DNA of 64,000 bases from Candidula unifasciata (taxonomy: Eukaryota; Mollusca; Gastropoda; Stylommatophora; Geomitridae): contig CAJHNH020001591.1 of assembly GCA_905116865.2 (NCBI GenBank), positions 310,001 to 374,000 of the forward strand, given 5' to 3'. The translations under genes were made by a program, and so were the position numbers. This document shows positions 47,830 to 57,838 of the stretch, in pieces; the stretch's first letter is position 1, and every line of letters starts with the position of its first letter. The notes under the pieces were generated by a model. The model had not been told where the DNA came from, searched no databases, and worked only from the letters and a program-made list of their open reading frames with translations.

Positions 47830-48011
47830 CATCTGGATGATGTCCGGCCTGGCATGGTTGATCACAAGCGCTGTCTTGTACATCATCTGTTACATCGATC
47901 CTTACGACTGGCGCAGACTGGCTAGGGACAAGCAAGCCACGGCCAGGGAAGCCGAATCTTTCTCTTGTCTTAACACTTATTGGTTTACGATGAGCAACAT
48001 TTTGTGGCAAG
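47830..48011 (+). CDS. iGluR exon 5: M1 and pore loop
   Basis: It begins with the last base of codon Ser158 after acceptor TATATCTCTAG and ends with one base of codon Gly219 at G|GTAAGG. M1 covers about residues 159-180 (I-W-M-M-S-G-L-A-W-L-I-T then hydrophobic) and is followed by P-Y-D-W, the counterpart of the family S-P-Y-E-W. The M2 pore loop is L-N-T-Y-W-F-T-M-S-N-I-L-W-Q-G. Anchoring on the following S-P-R-S-L places Trp217 at the Q/R site and Gln218 at the next position. An acceptor at 47809 would not keep the frame, which fixes the start at 47830. Confidence 0.92.
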
Positions 48012-48871
48012 GTAAGGTTTTTATTTTTATCATTATTAGTTGTATCTTTCTCCTCCTTCTGTGCTAACTCCTCTACCTCTACCTAGTTCTCACCCTCTTC
48101 CTCATCCTCCTCCTCTTTCTTTTTCTTTATCTTCTTTATCTTCTTCTTCTTCCTCCTCTTCCTCATTTCCACCCCCTTCTTCTCCTGCTCCTATCATAAA
48201 TTCACAAATGTCTTTATTTAACGAACAAAACACTGTGGTAAAGAATTATAATAATTCCCCCATAAAAGTAATCGATCCTTCCTTATCGGTTCATTTCGTT
48301 CAGCGGAATGCTTGTCTGTGAGATCTTGCTTCCGCGTCCTTAGTCAAAGACTTGTCATGTACAATGTGATAACGCAGCTGGGCTTTCGAGGAAATGAGCG
48401 CAAGCTATCACTAAAACTAGGCGAAGCTGCTGAAAGGGCTTCGAGCTGGCTCTGGATACAACGGAACGTCGTGGGGGACGGGCCTCGGTAGGCTGGTCCG
48501 GGTGTCTAGTCGAAAAATAAAGTCTTATCCCCTAAGTCCATCGAGTGCGGATTGTCTGCCAGTGTCCTTCTGTCAATTGCCAACAAAGTCCAACATCTGT
48601 CCGATGAACCAACCGTAAGCTTGCCACTTGGTCGTTAAGATATGCCGACTGTTTTAATAGGCTACCGCGGTGACTATAAATAACTTTGAATCTCACAGTA
48701 CCGGTTGCATAGTCACCATTTTGGTCTTGTTTCTGTCCGAGAACATCCGGTAATACGTGCAGCAGGAGCAGATCAAAGCCTGGATTCATGACCCAGGTTG
48801 GCCCACCAACTGAAATTGTCTAGGAGATCGTGGGCCGAAACAATTGTTGACGAAGGATCACTTCTACTTAT

Positions 48872-49156
48872 CTTCTTCTTCTTCGCGTTCACCAGCTGTA
48901 AACTCTGGCGGAAGGTTCTGGTTGCTCGTCTACTACTGAACTGCAGTCCTGCTCCAGAACCTGAGTGTTGCGTGTGCATCAGTTTTACAGATCTCATTCT
49001 CTTGAATACAGACTGTTGGTTCCTTGCCTCTCCGGCAGATGCACTCCGACTTCAAAGGAAGCTTCCCAATTAGTCGACTCTTACGACATGCTTTTGGGGA
49101 GGCAGTGGGTCTATTCTTGTTTTCCCCACAATGGGGCCCCGGAACCCACACGGGGG
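48872..49156 (-). mobile_element. SINE-A copy with 12-bp target-site duplication
   Basis: A full-length 285-bp minus copy in intron 5 of the receptor gene. It is flanked by the perfect direct repeat ACTTCTACTTAT at 48860-48871 and 49157-49168. In its own orientation it starts CCCCCGTGTGGGTTCC and ends with a short (AAG)n tail. The tail and the variable-length duplication show insertion by target-primed reverse transcription. I see no coding capacity. No clear tRNA boxes were found, so its RNA ancestry is unresolved. Confidence 0.85.
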
Positions 49157-49765
49157 ACTTCTACTTATGATTTGCAGACTCCTACCAGTCCTGCTGTACA
49201 TGCTTCCCCGTGGAGTTCTTCTTATTGTGTTCCTTAACGGTGGCAGGTATTCGAATGTAGTTGTTCACAGGGTATAACACCATTTCCTGACACTCAAGTG
49301 TCTCATCCTAAAACTGTTAACAATTTAACCAGTAGAATAGATTGAGAATAGAGCTGTAGTGTGGAGAAAGTACCCACAATAAGACACAATATAGCAGCAT
49401 GTGTTGAAGTAACTCCACATACGGTGATAACTAAAACAGGAGCTGCAATAGTTTATTTATTATGTAATTCCAGTCATTAAAAATACCAACCCCTGTATGT
49501 CTGACTCGTTATCCAGCAACATATTGCCGGAATCGTGTAGTGGCTTCACGATTAGATATACATGTTTGGAGTTCTATCCAGACCGTTCCGTGCCTACAGT
49601 TTGTCCGCCATCCGTTGGTTGAAGAATACTGCTTTAGCTGGCAGTACCTATCGTTATAATCATCATTATCATCATCATCATCATCAATATCATCATCATC
49701 GTTGCTTCATGAATCTAATGATTCCCGTGTGCAAGATATCACCACCCACAAACCGTCATCCCCAG

Positions 49766-49923
49766 GATACACTCGCTCGCCGCGGTCGCTGGGAGGTCGA
49801 GTCGTCACCACCTTCTGGTGGCTGTACGTGCTCATCTTCATCGTCATGTACATCGCCAGTATGACCAACTACCTGCGGGTGGGACCCGTCCAGACGGCCA
49901 GTGACTCCTACACCAGCATTCAG
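49766..49923 (+). CDS. iGluR exon 6: M2-M3 loop and M3 helix
   Basis: Two bases complete Gly219, then 52 codons (220-271). Acceptor CATCCCCAG|GA, donor CAG|GTAACT. Y-T-R-S-P-R-S-L-G-G-R corresponds to the cytoplasmic loop of AMPA receptors, and V-V-T-T-F-W-W begins M3. The gate motif at 246-255 reads M-Y-I-A-S-M-T-N-Y-L where the family has S-Y-T-A-N-L-A-A-F-L, so only Tyr, Ala, an aromatic and Leu persist. The segment I-Q at 270-271 is the start of S2. A 0.7 kb run of TTC-rich sequence follows in the intron. Confidence 0.93.
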
Positions 49924-49949
49924 GTAACTCTCTACTGACAATTATTATT

Positions 49950-50034
49950 ATTTTTTTTGTTTTTGTTATTGTTATCATTATTACTATTATTATACTTCTC
50001 AACCTCATCATCTTCCTCCTCATCTTCAACATTG

Positions 50035-50065
<31 letters not shown>

Positions 50066-50237
50066 CTTTTTCTTCTTCTTCTTCTTCTTCTTCTTCTTCT
50101 TTTTCTTCTTCCTCTTTTTCTTCTTTGTCTTTTGCTTCTTCTTCTTCTTCTTTTGTTCTTTCTTTCTTTCTTTCTTTCTTTTCTCTCTTTCTTTTCCTTA
50201 TCCTCTTCCTTTTTTCTGTCTTTCTGTCTTCCTTTTT

Positions 50238-50270
<33 letters not shown>

Positions 50271-50702
50271 CTTCTTCTTCTTCTTCTTCTTCTTCTTCTT
50301 CTTCTTCTTCTTCTTCTTCTTCTTCTTCTTCTTCTTCTTTGTCTTCTGTTTCTTCTTCTTCTACTTCTTCTTCTTTCTTTCGTTCGTTCTTTCATTCTTT
50401 TCCTTATCCTTTTCCTTTTTTTTTTCTTTATTTCCTTCTTTTCTTCTTCTTCTTCTTATTCTTCTTCTTCTTCTTCTTCTTTTTCTTCTTCTTCTTCTTC
50501 TTCTTCTTCTTCTTCTTCTTCTTCTTCTTCTTCTTCTTCTTCTTCTTCTTCTTCTTCTTCTTCTTCTTCTTCTTCTTCTTCTTCTTCTTCTTCTTCTTCT
50601 TCTTCTTCTTCTTCTTCTTCTTCTTCTTCTTCTTCTTCTTCTTCTTCTTCTGATTATTATTATTATTTTTATTATTAATATTATTATTATTATTATTATT
50701 AT
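49950..50702. repeat. TTC-rich pyrimidine array in receptor intron 6
   Basis: About 700 bp on the + strand consisting almost entirely of T and C, mainly (TTC)n with TTTC and TTCC islands, closing in ATT repeats. Both edges are pure triplets. It is the longest purine/pyrimidine-asymmetric tract in the window. Confidence 0.95.
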
Positions 50703-51254
50703 GCACGCTCTCCCTTTTTTTTCTTTTTCTTCTTGTTCCTCCTCTTTGCTCCTCCATAAAAGGATGTTTGGCACTTTGTGTTGTAGTTTATAACTAAGCT
50801 GCGATATTTGCACCTTTCGAGCCAAACCATAATATTTCATCAGATCCTTAAAAAGTCTCCTTTTACGACACGCTTGTTAACAAACAGTGAGTGAGTCTTT
50901 TCTTATTTCTCCTCAGTTTAGCGTCGCGGAACCCTCACAACGAGACTGTGAAGATGAATTTATTAAATACAGTGACCGCTGCGATTATTCTTAGGCGAAA
51001 GAAAAATCCCGCACCGTTACAATTTCACGTTTCAACCGAGGTCTTTATCAACGACGAAATGAACAAGAAAATAAACATGAATATGTTTCATAAGAAATAT
51101 AACTATTATTTTCTTATGAAACTTAGCACTGCTGCAACTTTTTTTTTTTTTTTTTTTTTCACATTTCATCATTGCTTATCTCCCCTCTCCACAGTATGCT
51201 GAGTGCTTTTCCCAACAATTGGAGAAGAAAAAATCAACATTTTATATCATTTCT

Positions 51255-51307
<53 letters not shown>

Positions 51308-51691
51308 CTCCCTCCCTCTCTCTCATTCTCTCTCTTTTTTACTCTCTCTCTCTCTCTCTGTCTCTCTCTTTCCCCACCCCTCCGTTACACAGCCTGGTTA
51401 CTATTAGTATAATCGGAGTTGGAACTCTTCTTTCGCTGCTGGAGATGGGGGTGGAGCACTTATACGAATCTTCCGAAGGCTGTGATTTGAGATCTTGAAA
51501 CTCAAATCAACTCACTTCATATGACAAAGATACTTTTCTAACACTTTGCCAAAAAAGATAACTGCTTGTTTCTGGCCAAAAAAGATAACTGCTTGTTTAT
51601 GATGTTTATGATAAGCTATGTTCTTGTCTCAGTGTCTTTCACATTTACATTGCTCATTATTAATTCAAATACGTTTTTTTTTGGAATATAG

Positions 51692-51778
51692 AGTATTGAG
51701 GACCTAGCAGAGCAAAATGTTGTAAATTTTGGAGTCATTCAGGAAGGAGCAACGGAACAATACTTACAGTCTGCGAAG
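51692..51778 (+). CDS. iGluR exon 7: S2 lobe start
   Basis: Twenty-nine codons (272-300), phase 0 both sides, acceptor TTGGAATATAG|AGT, donor AAG|GTAAAA. S-I-E-D-L-A-E-Q-N-V-V-N-F-G matches the S2 opening (S-A-E-D-L-x-x-Q-T-x-I-x-Y-G). E-G-A-T-E-Q-Y-L supplies the agonist-contact dipeptide Ala291-Thr292. Ala-Thr is the kainate-receptor version, whereas AMPA receptors have Ser-Thr. The exon is short but its alignment with the family has no gap. Confidence 0.92.
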
Positions 51779-52169
51779 GTAAAAATGAGGCATATTAAAG
51801 TTTAGAGTTATATGTTTAGAGCTGTCAGTAATTTAAGGGGCACATTGTTGTTAGGTTGTGTTTTTTTTTTCCTCGCCAATTACCATCTTCTCTCGTGGCT
51901 TTTTTCTTCCCCTCTTACCATCCATAATGTACTCGTGTCCCCTTCTGTCAGGTTAACTCTGTTAGTCATAAACAGCTGTTATGTAATTGCCATTGTCCCG
52001 GGAAGTTGAGAATTACTGTAATTGCCATTGTCCCGGGAAGTTGAGCGTTACTGTATGTGCCATTGTTCCGGGAAGTTGAGCTTAATGGCAATGTATACTT
52101 AGATCTGAGGGATTTCAACTGGCGTCCACCAGCTTCATTGTCTCTCTAGAAGGGGACAATGTATTATAT

Positions 52170-52540
52170 TCAGATTAATGACAGGTCACAACAGATTTCG
52201 TCAACATATGTTCAAATTTTTCGGTGTAGGAAATACGGAGACGTGTCCCTGCAGCGTGGCACCAGAAAATGCTGAGTATGTGCTCCAACACTGTCAACTG
52301 TATGCTGACAACAGAGACGCAATCTGGCCTGTTCCAACAACAATGAAGACAAAACTGTATGGTACACGAGAAGATATGGACTGCACGATAGCTTTTATAA
52401 AGGCTACCGGCCTCCTGATATAAGTTTTCTGACAGAAGGATAGAAGAAGAAAAAGAAGAAGAAGAAGAAGAAGAAGAAGAAGAAGAAGAAGAAGAAGAAG
52501 AAGAAGAAGAAGAAGAAGAAGAAGAAGAAGAAGAAACTGG
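52170..52540 (+). pseudogene. LINE C-terminal fragment with GAA tail (family L2G)
   Basis: The frame reads M-T-G-H-N-R-F-R-Q-H-M then T-C-P-C and E-Y-V-L-Q-H-C, W-P, ending T-I-A-F-I-K-A-T-G-L. This is the zinc-knuckle-like C-terminal segment after the reverse transcriptase or RNase H of jockey/I-type LINEs (T-G-H-x-x-L-R-x-H ... C-x-C ... E-H-I-L-x-x-C-P). After the stop come about 25 bp and (GAA)n to 52535. Relatives are at 23676-23865, 32030-32400 and 38935-39215. Confidence 0.72.
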
Positions 52541-53324
52541 CATCAGAGGGGCGTGCATCGATTAATAACACTCAGACCAGGAGCATATTATGGACTGTCT
52601 GTCTAGGATATTTAGATACAAGGGATAATGAGCAGATTGATAGATTGGCTGTTGCCGCTCCTCTGAGTATTGATCTACTATTAGCATGTTGACTTTTTCG
52701 TTGTCTCTAAGAAAGTAAACGGATCGCGTGCGGGAATGCCCCAAGTGCAGTGACGTCCCTTTATGGTCGATTGATTGGTTCATTGAAGGACTTGAACAGA
52801 GACCCGTCCCTAACCAGCACAAGACTATTGGTCACACCTGGCTGGTGCAGCTGCTACGGCTGCTCCCTAATTATACCTTCTTTGGAACTTCAACAGGATA
52901 TCTTTGTTGGTCTGCCGTCCAGACTGAGATGTTTTAAATCTCGCGATGGTACGGTAAACCTTTAGGTAGCAGCCTCAAGGGGACAAACTGATTGATGGAT
53001 CGAACACAGACACAAGGATGCAGGAGTAGTTAAATTAATAATTCAGATACCTTAGCCTAATCCCTTATTTAACATTATGACGGTGACAGAAGACCATCAG
53101 AACATCATATTATCTTTGGTAGCACCAGGGAACGCATGATGGGTTGATTGCTACCGACAGAGTTCATGAATGCATACGGTTCTCTTATAATGATTGTTAT
53201 GTACATACCTGTTTTACAAATTTGCCTGCAGACTGTTGGTTCATTGTGTCTTAGACAGAAGCATCACAACAACAAAAACTCGTGTTGGTTCTAGGGCTCC
53301 GTGGCTGGGGTGGGGGCGGTTGGG

Positions 53325-53712
53325 GGGATAGACCCACTGCCTTCCTACTAAGTATATCCTAAAGGCGCGTAATTCGGGATTTTCCTCTGAAGTCGGTGAG
53401 CATCTGTCTGAGATGCAAGAACCAGCAGTCTGAATTCAAATAAGCTATAACTGTAAAACGGATATGCATGCAACATGTACATTCTGGAACAAGTATGAAA
53501 TCCGGAATTAATCAAATCATCAGAACTTTCGGCAGGAGTTTATAGCCTATAAAGGCTAAGAAGAAGTAAAAGAAGAAGATGATGATGATGATGATGACAA
53601 AGACGAAGAAGAAGAAAAAGAAGAAGAAGAAGAAAAAGAAGAAGAAGAAGAAGAAGAAGAAGAAGAAGAAGAAGAAGAAGAAGAAGAAGAAGAAGAAGAA
53701 GAAGAAGAAGAA

Positions 53713-53748
<36 letters not shown>

Positions 53749-54012
53749 GACAAAGAAGAAGAAGAAGAAAAAGAAGAAGAAGAAGAAGAAAAAGAAGAAG
53801 AAGAAGAAAAAGAAGAAGAAGAAGAAGAAGAAGAAGAAGAAGAAGAAGAAGAAGAAGAAGAAGAAGAAGAAGAAGAAGAAGAAGAAGAAGAAGAAGAAGA
53901 AGGAGAAGAAGAAGAAGAAGAAGAAAAGAAGAAGAAGAAGAAGAAGATGAAGAAGAAGAAGAAGAAGAAAAAGAAGAAGAAGAAGAAGAAGAAGAAGAAG
54001 AAGAAGAAGAAG

Positions 54013-54055
<43 letters not shown>
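53325..54055 (+). mobile_element. SINE-A copy with expanded GAA/GAT/CAA tail
   Basis: A + copy starting about GACCCACTGCCTTCCTACTA, through TCTGAAGTCGGTGAGCATC and AACTTTCGGCAGGAGTTTAT. It is followed by about 480 bp of (GAA)n with two (GAT)n blocks, closing in (CAA)n. It sits in intron 7 of the receptor gene, just upstream of the 33-bp array that abuts exon 8. Confidence 0.7.
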
Positions 54056-54056
<1 letters not shown>

Positions 54057-54124
54057 CCACAAGAATAAGAACTAGAACAAGAAGTAACAAAGCCAGTCAA
54101 TGATGCCAACTCACAATATCCTGT

Positions 54125-54401
54125 AAAGGATTCCCAGCTAACCTGAGTACATGTCCGTGTAGATTACCAGCTAACTTGAGTATATGTCCGTGTGGATTAC
54201 CAGCTAACTTGAGTATATGTCCGTGTAGATTACCAGCTAACTTGAGTATATGTCCGTGTAGATTACCAGCTAACTTGAGTACATGTCCGTGTAGATTCCC
54301 AGCTAACTTGAGTACATTTCCGTGTAGATTCCCAGTCAAACTGAGTACATGTCCGTGTAGATTCCCAGCTAACTTGAGTACATGTCTGTGTAGATTCCCA
54401 G
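54125..54401 (+). repeat. 33-bp minisatellite containing the exon 8 splice acceptor
   Basis: Eight to nine units of CTAACTTGAGTACATGTCCG plus TGTAGATTCCCAG. The last unit, changed to TGTCTGTGTAGATTCCCAGA, supplies the inferred acceptor TAG|ATTCCC of exon 8. Nearly every unit therefore carries a GTGTAG|ATT(C/A)CCAG site plus a second potential site after CCAG. Confidence 0.9.
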
Positions 54402-54586
54402 AATTAAGCGAGTGTGGACCATGATCAACCAGCAGCAGTCCTACGTGCAGACCCTCGAGGAAGCCATCGAAAAGGTTCGAACCTCTCGGAAACCATTTGC
54501 TTTCATTGCGGAGTCCGCCATGGCTAAATACTTCACAAAGCAGAGCCCGTGTGATATCTACATGGTTGGAGATTTTATCACCATTG
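54394..54586 (+). CDS. iGluR exon 8: S2 lobe centre
   Basis: Sixty-four codons (301-364) plus one base of Gly365. The acceptor chosen is TGTCTGTGTAG|ATTCCC. It keeps phase 0 and gives S-A-K-I-P-R-I-K-R-V-W, the exact spacing of the family S-K-I-x-x-x-x-K-M-W. An acceptor at 54408 also keeps frame but would lose five residues. Key residues are Glu340 in I-A-E-S-A-M-A-K-Y (GluA2 Glu705, binds the agonist amino group) and Cys353 in S-P-C-D. The donor is ACCATTG|GTAAGT. Both borders sit in tandem arrays that repeat the same splice-site sequence. Confidence 0.88.
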
Positions 54587-55765
54587 GTAAGTTGTGGGGA
54601 TTTCATTACTCTTGGTAAGTTGTGAGGATTTCATTACCATTTTTAAGTTGTGAGGATTTCATTACCATTTTTAAGTTGTGAGGATTTCATTACCATCGGT
54701 AAGTTGTTGGTATTTAATTACCAGTAATAAGTTGTGGGGATTTCTTTACCATTGGTAAGTTGTGGGGATTTCTTTACCATTGGTAAGTTGTTGGTATTTA
54801 ATTACCAGTAATAAGTTGTGGGGATTTCTTTACCATTGGTAAGTTGTTGGTATTTAATTACCAGTAATAAGTTGTGGGGATTTCTTTACCATTGGTAAGT
54901 TGTGGGGATTTCTTTACCATTGGTAAGTTGTGGGGATTTCTTTACCATTGGTAAGTTGTGGGGATTTCTTTACCATTTGTAAGTTGTGGGGATTTCTTTA
55001 CCATTGGTAAGTTGAAGGGATTTCTTTACCATTGGTAAGTTGAAGAGATTTCTTTACCATCGGTAAGTTGTGGAGATTTCTTTACCATTGGTAAGTTGTG
55101 GAGATTTCCTTACCATTGGTAAGTTGTCAGGATTTCATTACCATTGGTAAGTTGTCAGGTTTTCATTACTATTGGTAAGTTGTGAGGATTTCATTACCAT
55201 TGGTAAGTTGTCAGGATTTCATTACCATTGGTAAGTTGGGAGCATTTTATTATCATTGTTAAGTTGTCAGGATTTCATTACCATTGGTAAGTTGTTGTTA
55301 TTTAATTACCAATAATAAGTTATGGGGATTTTATTACTATTGGTAAGTTGTGGAGATTTCAATACCATTGGTAAGTTGTGAGGATTTCATTACCATTGTT
55401 AAGTTGTCAGGATTTCATTACCATTGGTAAGTTGTTGGTATTTAATTACCAATAATAAGTTATGGGGATTTCATTACTATTGGTAAGTTGTGGGGATTTC
55501 ATTAACATTAACAAGTTATGGGGATTTCAGTACCATATGTCAGTTATGGGGATTTCATTATAGTCGGTAAGTTGTCAGGATTTTATCACCATTGGTAAGC
55601 TATATGGATTTTATCACCATCGATAAGTTATACAACTTTTATCACTGTTGTTATTGAAGATTTGATGAAGATTCTATCAATATTGGTGTTATGTGAATTG
55701 TATCGTTTTTGGTAAGTTATGTAGCATTACATCACTATTGGTAAATTATAGGAATGTATCTATTG
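54587..55765 (+). repeat. 28-bp minisatellite containing the exon 8 splice donor
   Basis: About 40 units of GGATTTCATTACCATTGGTA plus AGTTGTGG. The end of exon 8 and its donor (GATTTTATCACCATTG|GTAAGT) form the first unit. More than 20 units retain an ATTGGTAAGT site identical to the real donor. The array decays toward 55700. Confidence 0.93.
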
Positions 55766-55769
55766 TAGT

Positions 55770-56760
55770 GTTAAAAGTGTAAATATTGTAATCCACTCGT
55801 GATCAAGCAGGAGACTTTCCACATACCCCACTAAACACACTGGGCATATGGTGCTGATTCCATGTATGCATTTATCAGTCAGCACTCCGGGTGGTCGGTT
55901 TCAAGCTGGCAGCCTTTGCTCCCCATACTCCATCCAGTCACCCATTAACATGGGACATTTGGTTGGGACATCGCTAAGACTCCCCTCCCCCTTGTCACCC
56001 ATATAATTGTGTAAGGTAACTAAGAACCATTTAAACATTTACCGAATTATCTTTCTCTAAAAAATATGACAAATTATTTTGAATATATTAAGTATATGTA
56101 ATATTTTTTTTTTGCCATTCGGAATAAAAAAAATAATAATAATAGTGATAATAGGAATAATAATAATAAAATCAATAATCAATGTTATTAGTGTATAATC
56201 AAACAAGGCGTAAGCCTCTTCTCCAAACCCTAAAAAAATTATTGGTGGAGATGGGGAGTTGAGCTTCCCCGCCCTCCAATGTTTTCTCTGTTACAGCAAG
56301 CTTGGTCCTTTTGATATTTCTTTGGCTTGCTGATGAAGACCTTTCCACAGCAACAGCTCAGTCACTAGGGATTATATTCCTGTCAAGATATGTTCTGTGA
56401 ATGCTGGATTGTCCTTTTTCTCTACTTGAACACTTAAAAGGCCCTTTTGTTTTACTGGCAATAAGATTTGATAATGCCAATAAAATTATGCTGTTGATGA
56501 AAACGATGAAGATTTAAAAAAAAAAAAAAAACTACGACGATAGTGAAGGTGAAGACGACGATAACGATGTCGACGATTGTAGTGGTGCTTGTGGTGTTGA
56601 TAGTGATGATGATGATGATGATGATGATGACGACGACGACTAGGGCATTAATGATTATAACCATGTGGATGATATTAACAATGACGTGAGTTGATGATGG
56701 TGACGATAAACTTTGGAATTTAAAAAAATGTAGCAGAGATATGGCTAAGACAAGAACGGT
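55770..56760. other. Intronic sequence without recognised genes
   Basis: A/T-rich intron 8 sequence after the donor-derived array. It holds an AAT run near 56130-56180 and a GAT/GAC run at 56590-56640. No exon could be fitted in phase. Confidence 0.6.
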
Positions 56761-56776
56761 TAATCTTGTGCTATAT

Positions 56777-56983
56777 CAATGATTCCCAAGCTGTGCGCCG
56801 CGGCGCCCCGGGGAGCCGCGACCTCTTTACAGGGGCGCCGCGAAACCTTCGAAGATGCACGAGTTTTTTTTTTTTTTAAATCTTTAATACACGAATGGTC
56901 ATACTTTTACCTAGGTTAGGGCGCCGTGGGAAAATTTTAATTGAAAATAGGCGCCGCAACCAAGACAATGTTGGGAAACACTG
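56777..56983. mobile_element. hAT-type MITE with perfect 8-bp target duplication
   Basis: A 207-bp element flanked by TGCTATAT at 56769-56776 and 56984-56991. Its ends are CAATGATTCCCAAGC and TTGGGAAACACTG (reverse complement CAGTGTTTCCCAA). Inside, GCGCCGCGGCGCCCCGG and GGCGCCGCAACCAAG are GC-rich subterminal repeats. The length, short imperfect inverted ends and 8-bp duplication define a non-autonomous hAT element. It lies in receptor intron 8. Confidence 0.85.
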
Positions 56984-57100
56984 TGCTATATACCCTTCCC
57001 GCGAACTACCCGTGGGTAGAAGCTATAAATGCTATAAACACAATCCTCAGAAAACACAGAACCCAGAGAAAGCAGAAAAAATACTGTCTCCTAAGAGATC

Positions 57101-57383
57101 TTCTTCTTCTTCTTTGCCTTCACCAGCTGTAAACTCCAGCGGAAAGTTCTGGTGCTTCGTCCACTTCTGAACTGCAGTCCTGTTCCAGAACCTGAATGTT
57201 GCGTGTGCATCCGTTTTACAAATCTGACTCATTGGCCTGCAGACTGCTGGTTTCTTGCCGCTCAGGCAGATGCACTCCGACTTCGAAGGAAGCTCCAAAT
57301 TAGTCGACTCTTGCGACATGCTTTTGGGTAGGCAGTGGGTCTATTCTTGTTTTCCCTATAATAGAGACCCGGAACCTACACGT
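57101..57383 (-). mobile_element. SINE-A copy with target-site duplication
   Basis: A minus copy in intron 8 of the receptor gene, running from a TTC tail through TTCACCAGCTGTAAACTCC to GAACCTACACGTG. The direct repeat AAGAGATCT occurs immediately before the tail (about 57093-57101) and again at about 57388-57396. The CACGGGGG end is mutated to CACGTGTAC. Confidence 0.78.
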
Positions 57384-57499
57384 GTACAAGAGATCTTAAT
57401 ATAAAGGATGATTGGCTAGTAAACCGTATCTTGTCTTGGAAACTGAAATAGTTTGGTTGTATCAAGTACCACGGAGGTTGAAAAAAATTAATGGGAGAA

Positions 57500-57838
57500 G
57501 GCATGGTACCAGGGAAGAGAGATAGGGTCGACCAGTAAGGCATGGTGCCAGGGAAGAGAGATAGTCGACCAGCAAGGCTTGGTGCCAGGGAAGAGAGATA
57601 GTCGACCAGTAAGGCATGGTGCCAGGGAAGAGAGATAGTCGACCAGTAAGGCATGGTGCCAGGGAAGAGAGATAGAGTCGATCAGCAAGGCATGGTGCCA
57701 GGGAAGAGAGATAGAGTCGACCAGCAAGGCTTGGTGCCAGGGAAGAGAGAGAGTCGACCAGCAAGGCTTGGTGCCAGGGAAGAGAGATAGTCGACCAGTA
57801 AGGCATGGTGCCAGGGAAGAGAGATAGAGTCGACCCGC
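57500..57838. repeat. 37-39-bp minisatellite
   Basis: Nine units of GTCGACCAGTAAGGCATGGT plus GCCAGGGAAGAGAGATA(GA). Alternation of AAGGCATGG and AAGGCTTGG is seen. It abuts the LINE-like 3' end at 57835, whose first bases are GTCGACCCGCAC. Confidence 0.92.

Noticed and set aside
54402..54408. Alternative acceptors CCCAG|AATTAAG and AATTAAG|CGA for exon 8
   Set aside because: The first breaks the frame. The second keeps it but removes five residues that the family alignment needs. The TAG|ATTCCC site fits exactly.
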